A stretch of DNA of 48,764 nucleotides from Patescibacteria group bacterium UBA5738 (GTDB taxonomy: Bacteria > Patescibacteriota > Minisyncoccia > Minisyncoccales > UBA5738): assembly GCA_002419295.1 (NCBI GenBank), contig DIFW01000031.1:1-48764 (forward strand), in the 5' to 3' direction. The notes beneath the pieces are model-generated. The model was not told where the DNA came from and ran no database searches. It saw only the letters and a program-made list of their open reading frames with translations. Shown here piece by piece: positions 39,293 to 48,015 of the stretch. The position numbers and the translations under genes are program-made. Positions within the stretch are counted from its first letter, which is position 1. The number at the start of each line of letters is the position of its first letter.

Positions 39293-40132
39293 ATGATTAT
39301 TGAGATTTCATTTTGGTTTGTTTTGATCGCGATATTTGTTTTTGGATTGATTGCCGGCAGTTTTGTCAACTGCGCGATCTGGCGGTTTGGCGCCGGCGAG
39401 AGCGCGCTGAAGGGCCGATCATATTGCCCCAAATGCAAACATCAATTGTCTTGGTTTGATTTGGCGCCGGTGTTCAGTTTTTTGATATTGCGCGGCAAAT
39501 GCCGCTATTGCCAGAAACCGATCTCTTGGCAATATCCGGCGGTGGAGCTGGCGATGGGCGGACTTTTTTGCGCCGCCGCGCTAACCGTTTATCCGGCGAT
39601 TTTCGGAGGGCGGATTTCGCCGTTTCTGTTTTTGGAATTGGCGGCTTATTGGCTGTTTTTGGCGGCGATGGTGATGATTTTTGTGGCCGATTGGCGCTGG
39701 TATTTGATTCCCGACGGCGCCCTGATCGCCGGTTTTTTCGCGGCGTTGATCTTGCTGGGGGCGCGCATGGCAAAAGATTGGTTTTTGTTCGGCCAAATCG
39801 ACATTGGAGTTGCCATTGACCCTTTGATCGGCGCGGCGTTCGCGGGGGCGCTGTTTTTGGCGATTTTTTTGGCATCGCGGGGAAAATGGATGGGATTCGG
39901 CGATGTGAAGCTCGTGTTTTTGATGGGATTTTTTTTGGGATTCGCGCCGGTGCTGGCCGCGCTGTTTCTGGCAAATCTTTTTGGTGCTATAATGGGAATA
40001 GGTTTGATTTGCGCCAAAAAAAAGAAAATGTCATCCCAAATTCCTTTCGGCCCCTTTTTGGTTTTTGGCGCGCTGGCGGCGATATTTTTTTCGTCGGCGA
40101 TGATAAATTGGTATTTATCGGTCGGAATTTAA
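39293..40132 (+). CDS. pilD: Prepilin peptidase PilD
   Basis: 279 residues, A24 family aspartic protease in the inner membrane that cuts prepilin leaders (and usually methylates the new N-terminus). The N-terminal AGSFVNCAIWRFGAGES and two CxxC pairs (SYCPKCKHQLSWFDL; GKCRYCQKPISWQYP) form the cytoplasmic zinc domain. The catalytic Asp residues are D133 in VADWRWYLIPDGAL and D204 in GFGDVKLVFLMGF. About eight hydrophobic segments. It serves the six pilin-like genes around it. Confidence 0.95.
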   Translation: MIIEISFWFVLIAIFVFGLIAGSFVNCAIWRFGAGESALKGRSYCPKCKHQLSWFDLAPVFSFLILRGKCRYCQKPISWQYPAVELAMGGLFCAAALTVYPAIFGGRISPFLFLELAAYWLFLAAMVMIFVADWRWYLIPDGALIAGFFAALILLGARMAKDWFLFGQIDIGVAIDPLIGAAFAGALFLAIFLASRGKWMGFGDVKLVFLMGFFLGFAPVLAALFLANLFGAIMGIGLICAKKKKMSSQIPFGPFLVFGALAAIFFSSAMINWYLSVGI

Positions 40133-40133
40133 A

Positions 40134-40658
40134 ATGAAAAATTTTTTTTCACAAAATCAAGGATTCACTCTCGTAGAATTGCTAACGGTGGTGGCAATGG
40201 TTTGTATTATCAGCGGAATTGCCGCGGCCAATTACCGCCTTGGCGATCGCCGCGTGGTTTTGGACAATCAAGCCGCCCAGCTTGATCAGGATTTCCGCCG
40301 CGCTCAAGAATGGGCGCTGTCGTCGCGGGAAATCAACGGGACCTCGCCTGCCGGTTATGGCGTTTACGCGCCCGGCACCGGAGGATATTATATTCTCTAC
40401 GCGGACAGCGACGGAAATAAAAAATACAGCGGCGAATCCGAGATTGTTGAAAAAATTTTTTTGGACGGCAAAATTGAAATATCGGCCTGTCAGCCGAGTC
40501 CGGCCGATATCAATTATACCGCTCCGGATTTGGCCGTAAAAATTACCAATGGCGCCGGCGCCGGTTTTGATTGGGCGAGAATAACTTTCAGAATCAAAGG
40601 CGGCGCGCAAACCCGTGTTATCGCGGCCAATGCCGCCGGACTGGTTTATGTTGAATAA
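40134..40658 (+). CDS. Minor pilin / pseudopilin, GspH-FimT type
   Basis: 174 residues. The prepilin leader MKNFFSQNQG is followed by FTLVELLTVVAMVCIISGIA with the conserved Glu5. LDQDFRRAQEWALSSREING is the GspH/FimT helix-loop. The C-terminus is beta-rich (RITFRIKGGAQTRVIAANAA). It starts two bases after pilD and overlaps the next gene, so it belongs to the same operon. Minor pilins of this type prime assembly or form the pilus tip, and in some bacteria FimT binds DNA. Confidence 0.88.
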   Translation: MKNFFSQNQGFTLVELLTVVAMVCIISGIAAANYRLGDRRVVLDNQAAQLDQDFRRAQEWALSSREINGTSPAGYGVYAPGTGGYYILYADSDGNKKYSGESEIVEKIFLDGKIEISACQPSPADINYTAPDLAVKITNGAGAGFDWARITFRIKGGAQTRVIAANAAGLVYVE

Positions 40659-41175
40659 ATTTTTTTTAAAATTCGGCGGCCAAAAGGGGTTCACTCTGGT
40701 GGAAGTGATGGTGGCGCTTTCCATCTCGGCGGTGGGGATCATCGGCGCCTATGAACTGGTGAACCAGTCTTTATCAATGAGCGACAGCGCGGCAAGGCGG
40801 TTTGGCGCGATTTATTTGGCAAACGAAGGTCTTGAAATCGCGCGCAATATCCGCGATGCCAATTATTTGGAATTATATTATGACGGTTCCGGCAGTTGGA
40901 ACGACGGGCTTACCGGTTGCGCGAGCGGTTGCGGCGCGGATTATTTGTCCGGCGCGCTGGATGCCTCCCCATCAACCTATAATATGCCGCTGAAATCAAG
41001 CGGCGGATTTTTCAGCTATTCGAGCGGTGCCGCCACGGCATACAAAAGAAAAATCACGGTGGAAGACAGGGGCGATTATTTGGAGGTATCGGTCCAGGTT
41101 AAATGGGGGGAGGATAATTGGGGAGGGAAGGATTCGGTAACCGCGCGGGAAAATCTCTATAACTGGTGGCAATAA
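40648..41175 (+). CDS. Minor pilin / pseudopilin, PilV-GspI type
   Basis: 175 residues from the ATG at 40648, inside the end of the previous gene (11-base overlap). This start is chosen because it gives a proper prepilin leader (MLNKFFLKFGGQKG before FTLVEVMVALSISAVGIIGA). AIYLANEGLEIARNIRDANY is typical of PilV-like minor pilins. The C-terminal beta part ends YNWWQ. The short Cys motif GCASGCGADY may be a disulfide loop. Confidence 0.87.
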   Translation: MLNKFFLKFGGQKGFTLVEVMVALSISAVGIIGAYELVNQSLSMSDSAARRFGAIYLANEGLEIARNIRDANYLELYYDGSGSWNDGLTGCASGCGADYLSGALDASPSTYNMPLKSSGGFFSYSSGAATAYKRKITVEDRGDYLEVSVQVKWGEDNWGGKDSVTARENLYNWWQ

Positions 41176-41194
41176 ACCGCTACCCGAACGCAAG

Positions 41195-41794
41195 ATGGCA
41201 AATAAAAATCACAAACAATTCGCGGATTGCCGCCGGGGCTTCACTTTGGTGGAAACGCTGGTGTCCATCGCGGTGTTCTCGCTGATCATGACGGTGATTA
41301 TGCAAATGTTTCTTTACGCTTCACGCGCTCATCGGCACATTCTGGCAAAATCGCAGATCATCAGTGAAATATCCTATAATTTGGAGCATATGAGCCGCGG
41401 CTTGAGGATGGCCAAAAAAGCCAAAGATTCGGCCTGCTTGTCCGCGGCAGGATTGAGTTTTGAAAAAACCGCTCGCGGCGGAATCAAATTCCAAAATGTC
41501 AATGCCGCCGGCCAGTTTGAATGTGTGGAGTATTATTCGGGCCATCCGATTGATTATCCCGCGGGGGTCAACGCGATAATGGAATATCGCGCCGGACCCG
41601 ACCGGACATTTGATCTGCCGCTTACCTCTCCGGCGATCAATATTTTGGAATTTGCGGTTGCCGAATACGGATGGAGCCAGATCGATCGTTTTCAGCCGCG
41701 CGCCACCATTCACATTAAAGCTCTGGGCAAGGAAGGGCAAACCGCGGAGAATCAAATCACCGTTTCCCAGCGCGATCTTGATATTCAAGAATAG
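41195..41794 (+). CDS. Minor pilin / pseudopilin, PilW-GspJ type
   Basis: 199 residues. The leader MANKNHKQFADCRRG is cut before FTLVETLVSIAVFSLIMTVI with Glu5. ISEISYNLEHMSRGLRMAKK is the helical continuation, and the globular part (SLSAAGLSFEKT-type strands; ECVEYYSGHPIDYPAG) fits GspJ/PilW. It is placed after the PilV-like gene as in many minor-pilin clusters. Confidence 0.87.
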   Translation: MANKNHKQFADCRRGFTLVETLVSIAVFSLIMTVIMQMFLYASRAHRHILAKSQIISEISYNLEHMSRGLRMAKKAKDSACLSAAGLSFEKTARGGIKFQNVNAAGQFECVEYYSGHPIDYPAGVNAIMEYRAGPDRTFDLPLTSPAINILEFAVAEYGWSQIDRFQPRATIHIKALGKEGQTAENQITVSQRDLDIQE

Positions 41795-41834
41795 AGCGCG
41801 ATAAATAATAAATGATAAATTATAAGTGATAAGT

Positions 41835-41866
41835 GATAAATAATTTAAATGATAAATAATTTAAAA
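41835..41866 (+). repeat. Tandem 16-base repeat covering the start of the PilX-like gene
   Basis: GATAAATAATTTAAAT (41835-41850) is followed by GATAAATAATTTAAAA (41851-41866). The upstream stretch 41803-41834 also repeats GATAA-type units. The ATG at 41849 straddles the copy boundary. Confidence 0.7.
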
Positions 41867-42193
41867 AAGGAGGGCCGGCGGGGAATCGCGGTCTATTGCG
41901 CCGTGGGAGTTTTGTCAATCGTGCTGGCGATTGCTTTGGGCGTGGGACTAATCACGGCAAACCGGATTAAAATGTTAAACGAGGCCGGCCATTCGGCGAT
42001 TGCGTTTTCCGCGGCGCAAACCGGGATTGAAGAAACATTATTCTTGCAAATTGATTATTCCGGATATGCAAAAACCGGATCTTTGGGGGACGCGAGCTAC
42101 CAAATCAATTCCTACGCTTGCGGCGAATTTGTCTGCGTTAAATCGGTGGGAAAATACCGCGGCACCGCCCGGGCGGTGAGAATAAAATTATAA
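41849..42193 (+). CDS. PilX-like minor pilus protein
   Basis: 114 residues. A short basic N-terminus (MINNLKKEGRRGIAVYC) and one hydrophobic helix (AVGVLSIVLAIALGVGLITA) are followed by GHSAIAFSAAQTGIEETLFL, like PilX-type proteins. No standard G-F prepilin cleavage site is seen; the nearest is G-IAV. The two C-terminal Cys (YACGEFVCVKSVGKY) may form a disulfide loop. It is the last gene of the pilus locus and lies 18 bases before ligA. Confidence 0.7.
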   Translation: MINNLKKEGRRGIAVYCAVGVLSIVLAIALGVGLITANRIKMLNEAGHSAIAFSAAQTGIEETLFLQIDYSGYAKTGSLGDASYQINSYACGEFVCVKSVGKYRGTARAVRIKL

Positions 42194-42211
42194 TTCAAGA
42201 GATAATTGTTT

Positions 42212-44290
42212 ATGGACAAACAAGCGGCAAAAAACCGCATTGCCAAATTGATTGGATTGATCAATTATCACCGGTATTTGTACCACGCGCTTGATCGCCA
42301 GGAGATTTCCGAATCGGCGCTTGATTCCTTGAAAAAGGAGCTTTTTGATTTGGAAGCGCGCCATCCCGATTTGATTTTGCCCGATTCTCCGACTCAAAGA
42401 GTGGGCGGCAAACCGCTGGAAAAATTTGTCCAATATGTCCACAAATCGCCGATGCTATCGTTTAACGACGCTTTTTCCGAAGAAGATATGCGCGATTGGG
42501 CGGCGCGCGCCCGGCGATTGCTTTCCGAGCAGGAGATTGCCAAGATGGATTTTTTTTGCGAGCCGAAATTGGACGGCTTGGCGGTGGAATTGGTCTATAA
42601 AAACGGGATGCTGGCGGCGGGCGCTACGCGGGGCGACGGGCGCGTTGGCGAGGACATTACGCAAAACTTGAAAACGATTGAATCCGTTCCGTTGCGCTTG
42701 CGCGACAGCGGCGCGATGGCGGCGGATTTGCGCGCCGCCGGTCTTGAAGCGATGGCCAAAGCGATTGAGCGCGGCGCCGAAGAAATTGTCGTTCGCGGCG
42801 AAGTGGTGATTTCCAAAAAAGAATTCAAACGAATTAACGAGGAACAGCAAAAAAAAGGATTGCCGCCGTTTGCCAATCCGCGCAATTTGGCGGCCGGATC
42901 AATGCGCCAGCTGGATCCCAAAATCGCCGCCTCGCGCCGCCTTGATTTTTGCGCCTATTCTTTGGCCGGCGATCTCGGGCAAACCGAGCATCGGCAGGAA
43001 CACCGGTTTTTGGAAATCGCGGGATTTAAAACCAACAACAAATTCAGCCGCCATTGCCCGGACTTGGCGGAAGTTTTTGCTTTTCGCGAATATTGGCGGA
43101 AGAACCGCGCCAAATTGCCCTATGAAATCGACGGCGTGGTGGCAAGCGTCAACCGGAATGATATTTTTGATAAATTGGGAGTGGCGGGAAAAGCGCCGCG
43201 GGGGGCGATTGCCTATAAGTTCCCGCTGAAACAAGCGGCGACCGCGGTGCTTGATATTTTGGTGCAGGTGGGGCGCACCGGCGCGCTGACGCCAGTGGCG
43301 GTTTTGAAGCCCGTCGAGGTTGGCGGAGTGATGATTTCCCGCGCGACGCTTCACAATGAAGATGAGATCAAACGGTTGGGATTGAAAATCGGCGACACGG
43401 TTATCGTGGGCCGCGCCGGCGATGTTATCCCCAGCGTTTTGAAAGTTTTGCCGGAATTGCGCGACGGAAACCAGCGAGAGTTTCAAATGCCCGAATTTTG
43501 CCCGATTTGCGGCAGTAAAGCAAACAGAAAAGAGGGCGAAGCGGTTTGGCGCTGTGCCAATAAAGAATGTTTCGCGATGCAAAAAAGATCATTGGAGCAT
43601 TTTGTTTCCCGCGCCGCGTTTGATATTGAAGGATTGGGGCCAAAGATTATCGAACAGCTGGCCGAGCAGGGTCTGGTCCGCGATCCCGCCGATATTTTCG
43701 CGCTCAAGGAAGGCGACTTGATGCCGCTGGAGCGTTTTGCCGAAAAGTCCGCGCGCAATTTGCTTGATTCGATCAAATCCAAAAAAAGAATCTCTCTTCC
43801 CCGCTTTATCTACGCGCTGGGAATTCGCAATGTGGGCGAACAAACCTCCGCCGCGCTGGCCGAACGATTCGGCGTTTTAAAAAACATCAGAAGCGCGTCT
43901 TTGGAAGAGTTGCGGTCCGTGCCCGATATCGGACCGGTGGTGGCCGAATCAATTTATGACTGGTTTGGCCGTTCGGAAAACGCAGCAATATTGGAAAAGC
44001 TGGCAGACGCCGGTATAGAAATTGAAGCCTATGCGAAAAAAGCGGGAGTTTTAAAAGGCAAGCTGTTTGTGATTACCGGCACCATGGAAACAATGAGCCG
44101 GCAAGCCGCCAAAGATCGCGTGCGCGAATTGGGCGGCGCCGCGGTTGAATCGGTTTCTCAAAATACGGATTATTTGGTGGCCGGCGCCAATCCCGGATCA
44201 AAATTGGCCAAAGCTAAAGAATTGGGCATCAAAATTATTGATGAAAAAGAATTTTTATCGTTAATCGGCAAGACAAACTTGAAAAAATGA
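42212..44290 (+). CDS. ligA: NAD-dependent DNA ligase LigA
   Basis: 692 residues from the ATG at 42212 (a TTG at 42206 adds two residues). The adenylation Lys is K119 in CEPKLDGLAVELVYKNG. ATRGDGRVGEDITQNLKTI and ANPRNLAAGSMRQLDPKIAA are conserved nucleotidyltransferase motifs. CPICGSKANRKEGEAVWRC then KECFAMQKRSLEHF is the four-Cys zinc finger, helix-hairpin-helix repeats follow, and the C-terminal BRCT domain begins KLFVITGTMETMSRQAAKD. It seals nicks in replication and repair. Normal bacterial length, all domains present. Confidence 0.97.
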   Translation: MDKQAAKNRIAKLIGLINYHRYLYHALDRQEISESALDSLKKELFDLEARHPDLILPDSPTQRVGGKPLEKFVQYVHKSPMLSFNDAFSEEDMRDWAARARRLLSEQEIAKMDFFCEPKLDGLAVELVYKNGMLAAGATRGDGRVGEDITQNLKTIESVPLRLRDSGAMAADLRAAGLEAMAKAIERGAEEIVVRGEVVISKKEFKRINEEQQKKGLPPFANPRNLAAGSMRQLDPKIAASRRLDFCAYSLAGDLGQTEHRQEHRFLEIAGFKTNNKFSRHCPDLAEVFAFREYWRKNRAKLPYEIDGVVASVNRNDIFDKLGVAGKAPRGAIAYKFPLKQAATAVLDILVQVGRTGALTPVAVLKPVEVGGVMISRATLHNEDEIKRLGLKIGDTVIVGRAGDVIPSVLKVLPELRDGNQREFQMPEFCPICGSKANRKEGEAVWRCANKECFAMQKRSLEHFVSRAAFDIEGLGPKIIEQLAEQGLVRDPADIFALKEGDLMPLERFAEKSARNLLDSIKSKKRISLPRFIYALGIRNVGEQTSAALAERFGVLKNIRSASLEELRSVPDIGPVVAESIYDWFGRSENAAILEKLADAGIEIEAYAKKAGVLKGKLFVITGTMETMSRQAAKDRVRELGGAAVESVSQNTDYLVAGANPGSKLAKAKELGIKIIDEKEFLSLIGKTNLKK

Positions 44291-45414
44291 ATTCAATTGT
44301 CGCGCATTTCAAAAAATTTGATTGGATAATGGTGCTGGCGGCGCTGGCGCTGGCCGGCATCGGTTTGGTTTCAATTTACAGCAATTCTCTGCGCGGCGGC
44401 GATTTTTCAAATTTCAACCGCCAGGCGATTTTTCTGGCGGCCGGAGTTTTCTTGATGCTGGCGATGAGTTTTTTCGATTGGCGGATTTTTCGCGAAAATT
44501 CATCGTTGATTTTGTTTCTTTACGCGGCGTGCATTGCGGCGCTGGCCGGATTGTTTTTTTTCGGTTCGCTCGTGCGGGGCGTGCGCACTTGGTATGATCT
44601 GGGGGCGGTTGCGTTGGATCCGATTGAATTTTTAAAGCCCGTGCTTTTGATATTGCTGGCAAAATATTTTTCCCGGCGGCATATGGCAATGTATCAAATC
44701 CGCCATGTGGCGCTCACCGGTTTCTACGCGGCTTTGCCGTCGGCGCTGATATTTTTCCAGCCCAATTTGGGGCCTTGTTTGGTGATTTTCGCGCTCTGGC
44801 TCGGGATGCTGGCGATGGCGGGGATAAAAAAGGCTCATTTCTTGGCGCTGGCGGTGTTGCTGGCGGCGGTTTTCGCGGTGGGATGGAATTTTTTTATGTA
44901 TGATTATCAGCGCGAAAGAGTGATAAGCTTGTTTTCCGCCCAAGATCCGCTGGGCGTTTCGTGGAGCCAGAATCAGGCGCGGATCGCGGTGGGTACGGGC
45001 GGTTTTTGGGGCAAGGGGTTCGGGCAGGGATCGCAAACCCAGTATGGATTTTTGTCGGAGCCGCAAACGGATTTCATTTTCGCCGCCGTTGTTGAAGAAT
45101 TCGGATTTTTGAGCGGCGCGGCGGTTTTATCGCTGATGCTTTTGCTGATTTGGCGTTTGGCGCGAAGCGCGATCCGCGCCCGCGATAATTTTTCCAAATT
45201 TTTTCTGGCGGGATTGGCAATGCTGTTTTTCGCCGAGGCGGCGATCCATATCGGCGTCAATGTCGGGTTCTTGCCGATTATCGGTTTGCCTTTGCCGCTG
45301 ATGAGCTACGGCGGCGCGCATTTGATCGCGACTCTGGCACTGCTGGGATTGGCGCAGGGGATTATCTCTTGCCGCGGAGTTATGACTGCCGACGCCGTTG
45401 ATCCCGCGCGATAA
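44287..45414 (+). CDS. rodA: SEDS-family peptidoglycan glycosyltransferase (RodA/FtsW type)
   Basis: 375 residues with about ten transmembrane helices; the ATG overlaps the ligA stop. LVRGVRTWYDLGAVALDPIE then FLKPVLLI is the second conserved SEDS region, FQPNLGPCLVIFALWLGMLA the next, and FLSEPQTDFIFAAVVEEFGF carries the essential Asp at residue 262, the same number as in E. coli RodA. GLPLPLMSYGGAHLIATLAL is the final signature. Such enzymes polymerise lipid II together with a class B PBP, which is not in this window. Rod-complex type is favoured over FtsW but not proven. Confidence 0.93.
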   Translation: MNSIVAHFKKFDWIMVLAALALAGIGLVSIYSNSLRGGDFSNFNRQAIFLAAGVFLMLAMSFFDWRIFRENSSLILFLYAACIAALAGLFFFGSLVRGVRTWYDLGAVALDPIEFLKPVLLILLAKYFSRRHMAMYQIRHVALTGFYAALPSALIFFQPNLGPCLVIFALWLGMLAMAGIKKAHFLALAVLLAAVFAVGWNFFMYDYQRERVISLFSAQDPLGVSWSQNQARIAVGTGGFWGKGFGQGSQTQYGFLSEPQTDFIFAAVVEEFGFLSGAAVLSLMLLLIWRLARSAIRARDNFSKFFLAGLAMLFFAEAAIHIGVNVGFLPIIGLPLPLMSYGGAHLIATLALLGLAQGIISCRGVMTADAVDPAR

Positions 45415-45444
45415 TTTTTTGGCGGGCAGTTGTTTTGGCGGAAC

Positions 45445-45474
45445 TTGATTGATTTTACCATCGCGCGCTATAAT
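45445..45474 (+). promoter_or_regulatory. Promoter of the O-antigen-ligase-like gene
   Basis: TTGATT (45445-45450), 18 bases, TATAAT (45469-45474), about 50 bases before the ATG at 45526. Confidence 0.6.
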
Positions 45475-45525
45475 GAACCTGTCGTCAAAAAATAATTTTC
45501 AATTAAAATAAATAATTAAATAATT

Positions 45526-47820
45526 ATGTCCAAATCTTTCCCGAAGTTTACGGTCTACGCGTCGCTGTTTTTGATCCCGCTTTTCACTTTGCCGTTCACA
45601 AGCAACATCCTTGATTTTCCCAAGCAGTTTTTATTGCTGATTCTCGCGGGGACCGGCTTCGTCTTTTGGTTTTGGGGAGCGATTGGCGAAAAAAAACTGG
45701 AAATCAATTTGAATCCTCTCAATCTGCTCCCGCTGGCGCTGATGGCGGCGGTTCTTGTCGCCAGCGTTTTTTCTTTGTATCGCCATGGCAGTTTTTGGGG
45801 ATGGTCTTTGCCGGTGGGCGAAAGTTTTGCCGCGACCATAAGTTTGGGAATGCTGTATTTTTTGGTTGCCAACACTTTCAAAAAATCGGAATTGGCGAAT
45901 CTGGCCGCGGTATTGGGGATTTCGGCGGCGATTGCGGCGATATATGCCGTTCTTCAATCAATGGGAATTTATTTGCTGGGATTTTTGCCCTACGCGCAAA
46001 GCCCGTTGTTTAACACCATCGGCACGACCGGCGCGTTTTTGGTTTTCGCGGCGGTTGTTTTGGCGATGATTTTTCCGCTGGCGTTCGCGGGGAAAGGCAA
46101 ACTTGTTTGGCCCATGAGAATATGCGCGGCGATTTTGTTGTCGGCGCTGGTTTTCTTCAACGGGGTGGCCACGATCTATTTTCCTTTGAAATCCGGTTCC
46201 GCGGGTTATGATTTTTCCATGGCGCCTTGGATTATTTTGGCGGTGAGCGCTTTTTCCACGCTGATTTTTGCCGCCAGCAATAAAAGCTTCGCGCAAAAAA
46301 ATCAAATTGCCAAAAACGCGTCGTTTGCCTTGTTTTTTTGCGCGGCGTTATTCATTGTTTTCAACGCTTTCGCCAAGCCGATTGTCTCGCAAATTTCGGA
46401 AAATTTCAGAAATGCCGCGAAAATTCAGACGGCGGTGGAAATATCCTTGCGGCACTCCGTTTCGGCGGGGATCGCCGTGGAAGTGTTGAAGCACTCGCCC
46501 CGGGAATTTTTTATCGGATCGGGGCCGGGAACTTTCGGATATGATTATGTTAAATTCAAACCCAAGCAAATCAGCCAAGACGGCGTGGGCTGGAATTTGA
46601 CATTTTTTTCGGCATCGTCGGAATTTATCAATCGCGCCGCGACCGTCGGCGCGCTGGGAGCGGTTTTGCTGTTGATTGTCGTTTTGGTTTGGATCGCCGA
46701 AGGATTCCGCGCGCTTATCGGCGAAAGAGAGCAGATTGCTTTGCCGCTGGCAATGTTTGGCGGCTGGCTGGGAATTGCCGTCGCGGTCTTTTGTTATCCG
46801 TTCAATTTGAGCATCGCGCTGTTGTTTTGGTTTTTGCTTGCCGCGATAGTGGCGCTGGATCAAGAAAAAGCGGTTTCTTTGGCTTTGGACAATGTGAAAA
46901 AAAATTATGCCGCCTCGTTGATTTTCGCGGGATCATTGATGGCGATTATCGGTTTGATGGTGTGGGGCGCCCGGCATTATTACGCGGAAACCGCCTATTT
47001 GGACGCGGTTGAGGCGTTCGGCAGAAAAGATATTCCCGCCGCGATCAAAAAACTTGAGGCGGCGGCGGATGCCACGGACCGTTTGCAGGACAATTATCTG
47101 ACGGGGCTGGCGCAGGCCTATTTGGCGCAAGCCGAAGAGGAGATCAAAAAAGGCGAGGAAAAAGATCCGCAAGCCGCGCTTGAATCTGCCGCGCCCTATT
47201 TGCGCGACGCGATCAAGAACGCCGTGCAAAGCACGGAAATCGCCAATCCCAACAACGCTTCAAATTGGGCGTTTCGCGCCTATGTCTACCGCAAATTGAT
47301 CGGCGTGAGCGAAGGGTTTGACGATTGGGCGCTGGATATGTACCAGAACGCGATCAAACTTGAACCTTCCAATCCGTCGCTTTTCAATGAAGTGGGGCAG
47401 ATTTACTTGATTAAAAACGATTTAAACCGGGCCAAAGCCGCGTTTGAGAAAGCGGTGGAATTGATGCCGCAATACATTGACGCGCATTATTATTTGGCGC
47501 TGATCGCCGACGCGCAAGGCGAAAAAGAAAAGGCGATTGAGCGGTTGATTATTGTCGGACAGTTACTGCCGGCGGATGACTCGGCTTCAAAAGAAAACAT
47601 AGAAAAGGCGATTGCCGATTTGCGGCAGGGCGGCTCGCTGGGCGGCCAGTCCGCCGCTCAATCTTCCCCCGCGGTTTCGGAGGAAAGCGCGCTTCCGGAA
47701 GGAGAAAATGCCGCCGGCGATTCTTCGCCGGCGGCGGAAGGAGCCGCCGCCGATGGCGGCGCTGTACCGCAAGGGGAAAATTTACCGGAACCCTTCCAAC
47801 CGGAATCACAATCGGAATAA
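45526..47820 (+). CDS. O-antigen-ligase-like membrane protein with C-terminal TPR repeats
   Basis: 764 residues. Residues 1-480 hold about 11 hydrophobic helices; the loop with SPREFFIGSGPGTFGYDYVK (near 331) is the conserved extracytoplasmic loop of the O-antigen ligase/polymerase (Wzy_C) superfamily. From about 490 the protein is soluble and helical, with TPR units such as AYVYRKLIGVSEGFDDWALD, FNEVGQIYLIKNDLNRAKAA and YYLALIADAQGEKEKAIERL. The last 60 residues are an Ala/Pro/Glu-rich tail. It may ligate or polymerise sugars exported by the ABC system or glycosylate surface proteins or pilin; the substrate is unknown. Confidence 0.85.
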   Translation: MSKSFPKFTVYASLFLIPLFTLPFTSNILDFPKQFLLLILAGTGFVFWFWGAIGEKKLEINLNPLNLLPLALMAAVLVASVFSLYRHGSFWGWSLPVGESFAATISLGMLYFLVANTFKKSELANLAAVLGISAAIAAIYAVLQSMGIYLLGFLPYAQSPLFNTIGTTGAFLVFAAVVLAMIFPLAFAGKGKLVWPMRICAAILLSALVFFNGVATIYFPLKSGSAGYDFSMAPWIILAVSAFSTLIFAASNKSFAQKNQIAKNASFALFFCAALFIVFNAFAKPIVSQISENFRNAAKIQTAVEISLRHSVSAGIAVEVLKHSPREFFIGSGPGTFGYDYVKFKPKQISQDGVGWNLTFFSASSEFINRAATVGALGAVLLLIVVLVWIAEGFRALIGEREQIALPLAMFGGWLGIAVAVFCYPFNLSIALLFWFLLAAIVALDQEKAVSLALDNVKKNYAASLIFAGSLMAIIGLMVWGARHYYAETAYLDAVEAFGRKDIPAAIKKLEAAADATDRLQDNYLTGLAQAYLAQAEEEIKKGEEKDPQAALESAAPYLRDAIKNAVQSTEIANPNNASNWAFRAYVYRKLIGVSEGFDDWALDMYQNAIKLEPSNPSLFNEVGQIYLIKNDLNRAKAAFEKAVELMPQYIDAHYYLALIADAQGEKEKAIERLIIVGQLLPADDSASKENIEKAIADLRQGGSLGGQSAAQSSPAVSEESALPEGENAAGDSSPAAEGAAADGGAVPQGENLPEPFQPESQSE

Positions 47821-47838
47821 AAAACAACTTTGTATTTC

Positions 47839-47950
47839 GGGGTCTAATAGCATTTGAATTTAATGGTTTGAAATTTCAAGGGTCTAACCTTCGCGTTAAT
47901 GAAGGATAGACCCTTAAAATTTTATGCGAAGGTTAGACCTTCGAAACCCT
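47839..47950. repeat. Cluster of REP-like hairpin arms
   Basis: The main hairpin (47878-47915) pairs AAGGGTCTA with TAGACCCTT, has an A-A mismatch, then CCTTC with GAAGG, loop of 8. An extra arm GGGGTCTAA lies at 47839-47847. An inverted copy GCGAAGGTTAGACC (47926-47939) is the exact reverse complement of 47881-47894 and continues to form CGAAGGT-TAG-ACCTTCG. The element fills the gap between the TPR protein and the next gene. Confidence 0.8.
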
Positions 47951-48015
47951 AAATTTGCTTCTTGTCGCAACCGCTTCGTTTGTGTTATTATGAAGATATA
48001 AATTATGCTTTATCG

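Noticed and set aside
39474..39974. Minus-strand 166-codon ORF inside pilD
   Set aside because: Basic Pro/Arg-rich antisense shadow of a clear prepilin peptidase.
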